DNA of 64,000 nucleotides from DASPWW01 sp963841715 (GTDB lineage: Bacteria; Actinomycetota; Thermoleophilia; Solirubrobacterales; 70-9), in the NCBI GenBank assembly GCA_963841715.1, contig CAWJDP010000003.1, forward strand, positions 1-64,000, written 5' to 3'. The stretch's first letter is position 1. Every line of letters begins with the position of its first letter. Shown here piece after piece: positions 61,526 to 64,000 of this stretch. The notes under the pieces are model-generated. The model was not told the DNA's origin. It did not search any database and worked only from the letters and a program-made list of their open reading frames with translations. Made by a program: the position numbers and the translations under genes.

Positions 61526-62689
61526 CTACTTGATCTTGCTCGCGCAGGCCTGGATCGCGGCCGAGCTGCTCCCGGCCTGCTGCAGGCACTTGAGGTAGGC
61601 CTGGCTCTGCGCCGCGCTCGGCTGGCTGCCGCTTCCGGTCCCGCCGCCGGACGAGCCGCCGGGCAGCGTCGGCGAGGTGGTGCCGCCGCTTGCGCCGCCG
61701 AGCCCGCCCAGCGCGCCGAGCCCGCCGAGCTGGCTGCTGAGGTCGCTGAGCGGCTTTGCGTTCGTCGGCGCCTTGATCGTCTGCGTCTCGCCGAGATGGC
61801 TGAGGGTGAGCGAGAAGTTGAGCGACACGCTGCTCACGCCGCTGCTGGTCGATCCGGCCGGCGGCGAGATCTTGAGCGTGAAGTCGAGCTTGCGGAGCGT
61901 GTGGTCGTCGTTGCCCGAGTAGAGATCGAAGCTCGCCGTATCGACCGCGTCGGTCGCCTTCGAGGTGATCTGGTCGATCGCGCTCTGGGGCAGCTGCTGG
62001 CCCTGGGGCGTCGCCTTGATCAGCTTCGCGAAGTCGTTCGCCGCCGCCTGGACGTCGATGTCGCCCGAGATATGGGTCGTCGTCGTGCCCTCGACGTCGG
62101 CGTCGCCGTCATTGGAGAGGTTCGTGAGCAGGCCCTTGAAGTCGATCGTGCACGCGCTCTGCGCCGTCGACTTCGAGCTGCCCTGCTGCTCGAGGCTCTG
62201 CGAGCAACCCTGCGTGAACGCCTCGCTCGGCGACAGGCCCGCGGTCTGGCTCTGGCTCTGGCTCTTCTGACCCTTGAGATAGGACTGCTTGAACTGGTCG
62301 AAGATCGTCGCCGGGACCGAGTAGTCGGTGCCGTTGTAGCTCACGTAGGCCGCGTCGCCGGTCGAGATCAGGCCGCCGGAGAAGTTGATGTTCTGACCCG
62401 CGCCGGAGGCATCGAGCTTGCCGGTGAGGTCGAACTGGGGGAACGTGTTGCTCGCGCCGCCCTGGAACGGGCCCGACAGCGAGGCGCTGAAGCTGCCGCT
62501 CTGGCTTCCCTGGGCGCTCGCCTTGACCGCGAGGTCGAGGTTTCCGCTCTTGACGGTGTGATCGCCCGAGAACGTCTGGTCGATCACCTGCTGCGGGTCC
62601 TCGCTCCCTCCGCTGCTTCCGCAGGCGGCAATGAGGCCGGCCGAGAGCAGCGCAAGCGCGGCGATCGAGAGAAGTCGGATGCGGTTCAA
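61526..62689 (-). CDS. Secreted lipoprotein, large beta-structured
   Basis: 387 residues from TTG 62689, which follows GGGGGA at eight bases; the frame is open upstream to 62749 but without signal features. The signal peptide is NRIRLLSIAALALLSAGLIA with lipobox IAAC, then GSSGGSEDPQQVIDQTFSGD. The mature part has strands typical of LppX/LprAFG-like folds (HTVKSGNLDLAVKASAQGSQ, PFQGGASNTFPQFDLTGKLD, GGLISTGDAAYVSYNGTDYS) and two Cys pairs. The tail (GGLGALGGLGGASGG and CLQQAGSSSAAIQACASKIK) is Gly-rich, then helical. Such proteins may carry lipids across the cell envelope; that assignment is inference from overall pattern. Confidence 0.75.
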   Translation of the reverse strand: MNRIRLLSIAALALLSAGLIAACGSSGGSEDPQQVIDQTFSGDHTVKSGNLDLAVKASAQGSQSGSFSASLSGPFQGGASNTFPQFDLTGKLDASGAGQNINFSGGLISTGDAAYVSYNGTDYSVPATIFDQFKQSYLKGQKSQSQSQTAGLSPSEAFTQGCSQSLEQQGSSKSTAQSACTIDFKGLLTNLSNDGDADVEGTTTTHISGDIDVQAAANDFAKLIKATPQGQQLPQSAIDQITSKATDAVDTASFDLYSGNDDHTLRKLDFTLKISPPAGSTSSGVSSVSLNFSLTLSHLGETQTIKAPTNAKPLSDLSSQLGGLGALGGLGGASGGTTSPTLPGGSSGGGTGSGSQPSAAQSQAYLKCLQQAGSSSAAIQACASKIK

Positions 62690-62768
62690 GTCTTTAGTCC
62701 CCCTTCGGAGTTTGCGAGCCGCGAGAGGGTATCGCAGTCGCGCGCCCACGCTCAGGGCTCGGTGGCCG

Positions 62769-62774
62769 TATGTT
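62769..62774 (+). promoter_or_regulatory. -10 hexamer TATGTT, leaderless promoter of the cyclase gene
   Basis: TATGTT, seven bases, ATG 62782. ATG 62770 lies inside the hexamer and is therefore unlikely to be the start. Confidence 0.55.
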
Positions 62775-62781
62775 TCATGCG

Positions 62782-64000
62782 ATGTCCTGCCCGAATTGCG
62801 GAACGCATAATCCCGAGCGGGCGAAGTTCTGCATGTCGTGCGGAGCCGGGCTTTCCCCTGCCTGTCCGGCGTGCGGGACCGAGAACCCGGCGGGTGCGAA
62901 ATTCTGCGTCGAGTGCGGGACCGCGCTCGCAGGGGGCGCGCGGACGCCCGCGGCGCCGCCGCGTGAGCCGGACGAGGCGCCGCCCGAGGAGCGGCGCAAG
63001 GCGACCGTCCTCTTCGCTGACCTCTCCGGCTACACCGCCGTCGCCGAGCGCATGGACCCCGAGGCCGTGAAGGCGATGGTCGACCGCGCGCTGCGCCGGC
63101 TCGGCGAGGAGGTGACGCGGTACGGCGGCCGGGTCGACAAGTACATCGGCGACAACGTGATGGGCGTCTGGGGGGCGCCGGTCGCGCACGAGGACGACCC
63201 GGAGCGCGCCGTGCGTGCCGGGCTCGCGATGCAGGCAGCCATGGACGAGGTCAACGAGCAGGTAGCGCCGAGCCCCGACGTCACGCTCTCGCTCCGCGTC
63301 GGGATCAACTCCGGCGAGGTGCTCGCCGGGCAGGTCGGCGACGGCTACACCGTGATCGGCGACCCCGTCAACGTCGCCTCGCGGCTCGAGGCCGCGGCGC
63401 GGCCGGGAACCGTCACCGTCGGGGCGATCACCCAGCGCCTGACCCGCGACGCGATCGAGTACACGGAGCTCGAGCCGCTGGAGCTGAAGGGAAAGTCGGA
63501 GCCCGTGCCCGCGTGGGAAGCGGTCCGGGTCCTCGACTCGGTCGGCGTGCGGCGCCAGGGCCGTGCCGAGACGCCGCTGATCGGCCGCGAGGACGAGTCG
63601 GAGCTGCTCGGGTCGCTGCTCGAGCGCGTCATCCGCGAGGAGCGGCCCTCGCTCGTGACCGTGTTCGGCCAGGCCGGGGTCGGGAAGTCGCGCCTGCTGC
63701 GCGACCTCCGCCGCCGGATCAGCGAACAGCCCGAGCCACCCGGCTTCCGCGCCGGCCACTGCCCGGCGTACGGCACGGGGATCGCCTACTGGGCGCTCGG
63801 AGAGGTGATCCGCGGCGAGTTCGAGATTCTCGACACCGACGAGACGGACACGGCGTGGTCGAAGTTGCGCAGCGGGGTCGAGGAGGTTGTCTCCGACGCC
63901 GAGACCGAGGAGCCTCCGGAGCGGATCGCGGCGCTGCTCGCGCGCCCGCTCGGAATCGAGCCCGAGGCGGACCTCGAGGCGATGCAGAGTCTCGAGGGCG
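62782..64000 (+). CDS. Zinc-ribbon adenylate/guanylate cyclase with AAA-type ATPase (partial)
   Basis: 406 residues are visible from ATG 62782, and the gene runs off the window. Two double zinc ribbons start it (CPNCGTHNPERAKFCMSCG, CPACGTENPAGAKFCVECG). Then comes a class III cyclase domain (about 75-245): ATVLFADLSGYTAVAERMDP with the first metal Asp, RVDKYIGDNVMGVWGAPVAH with the second, and GDGYTVIGDPVNVASRLEAA. From about 255 an AAA_16-type ATPase begins: TPLIGREDESELLGSLLERV and TVFGQAGVGKSRLLRDLRRR (Walker A). Proteins of this type usually continue with TPR or LuxR-like helices to about 1000 residues. It likely senses stress or a ligand and makes cyclic nucleotide. Confidence 0.9.
   Translation, partial: MSCPNCGTHNPERAKFCMSCGAGLSPACPACGTENPAGAKFCVECGTALAGGARTPAAPPREPDEAPPEERRKATVLFADLSGYTAVAERMDPEAVKAMVDRALRRLGEEVTRYGGRVDKYIGDNVMGVWGAPVAHEDDPERAVRAGLAMQAAMDEVNEQVAPSPDVTLSLRVGINSGEVLAGQVGDGYTVIGDPVNVASRLEAAARPGTVTVGAITQRLTRDAIEYTELEPLELKGKSEPVPAWEAVRVLDSVGVRRQGRAETPLIGREDESELLGSLLERVIREERPSLVTVFGQAGVGKSRLLRDLRRRISEQPEPPGFRAGHCPAYGTGIAYWALGEVIRGEFEILDTDETDTAWSKLRSGVEEVVSDAETEEPPERIAALLARPLGIEPEADLEAMQSLEG

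Overview
The window is about 70% G+C by eye and gene-dense. Codons nearly always end in G or C, and starts are ATG, GTG or occasionally TTG. The order tilS-hpt-ftsH, then folP-folB-folK, then coaX-dusB-greA-lysS is actinobacterial. Together with the choice-of-anchor-Q protein and the MerR-type and zinc-ribbon cyclases it points to a deep-branching, Thermoleophilia/Solirubrobacterales-like actinobacterium. That placement is inference; no rRNA or tRNA gene is present to confirm it.

Positions 1-29768 form an extracellular or cell-surface polysaccharide locus. It holds a WecA-type initiating phosphosugar transferase, seven GT4-type glycosyltransferase domains and one GT2, two Wzx-type flippases (one cut by the window edge), and three polytopic polymerase/ligase-like proteins. 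Sugar-nucleotide SDR enzymes, methyltransferases, a GNAT and a FemAB-like acyltransferase, a polysaccharide deacetylase and a GINT1-like protein complete it. Inside it sits a repeated, undescribed cassette of two lipoprotein families, A (+ strand) and B (- strand), which meet stop-to-stop with 1-2 bases between them (1137-2912 and 4139-5210). Several genes here carry frame breaks (near 485, 1262, 9580, 12866 and 22270-22437); whether these are sequence errors or decay cannot be told from one sequence.

Positions 29942-42077 are a housekeeping block, mostly on the minus strand: lysS, greA, dusB, coaX, a GST-like gene on the plus strand, folK, folB, folP, a secreted arylsulfotransferase-like protein, ftsH, hpt and tilS. 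The arylsulfotransferase-like gene occupies the slot between ftsH and folP where many actinobacteria carry folE.

Positions 42117-47690 hold a MerR-HTH/cyclase protein, an SCP2-like protein, a PlsC-type acyltransferase with an SDR protein, two coiled-coil proteins and a nucleoside-phosphorylase-like protein. Positions 48028-51408 hold a large secreted wall hydrolase and an unknown protein. Positions 51472-58328 hold Sir2, a FadN-type beta-oxidation enzyme, an SRPBCC/PadR pair, a small membrane protein, a secreted beta-helix protein and an acyl-CoA dehydrogenase. Positions 58443-64000 hold small unknown proteins, a cupin, a GNAT, a Ca2+/H+ antiporter, a lipoprotein and a zinc-ribbon cyclase/ATPase that runs off the end.

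Two properties recur across the window. Sixteen genes have a TAnnnT-like -10 hexamer 6-9 bases before the start codon, which implies leaderless mRNAs. Four genes have no ATG/GTG/TTG that fits the homologous N-terminus but do have a well placed CTG.
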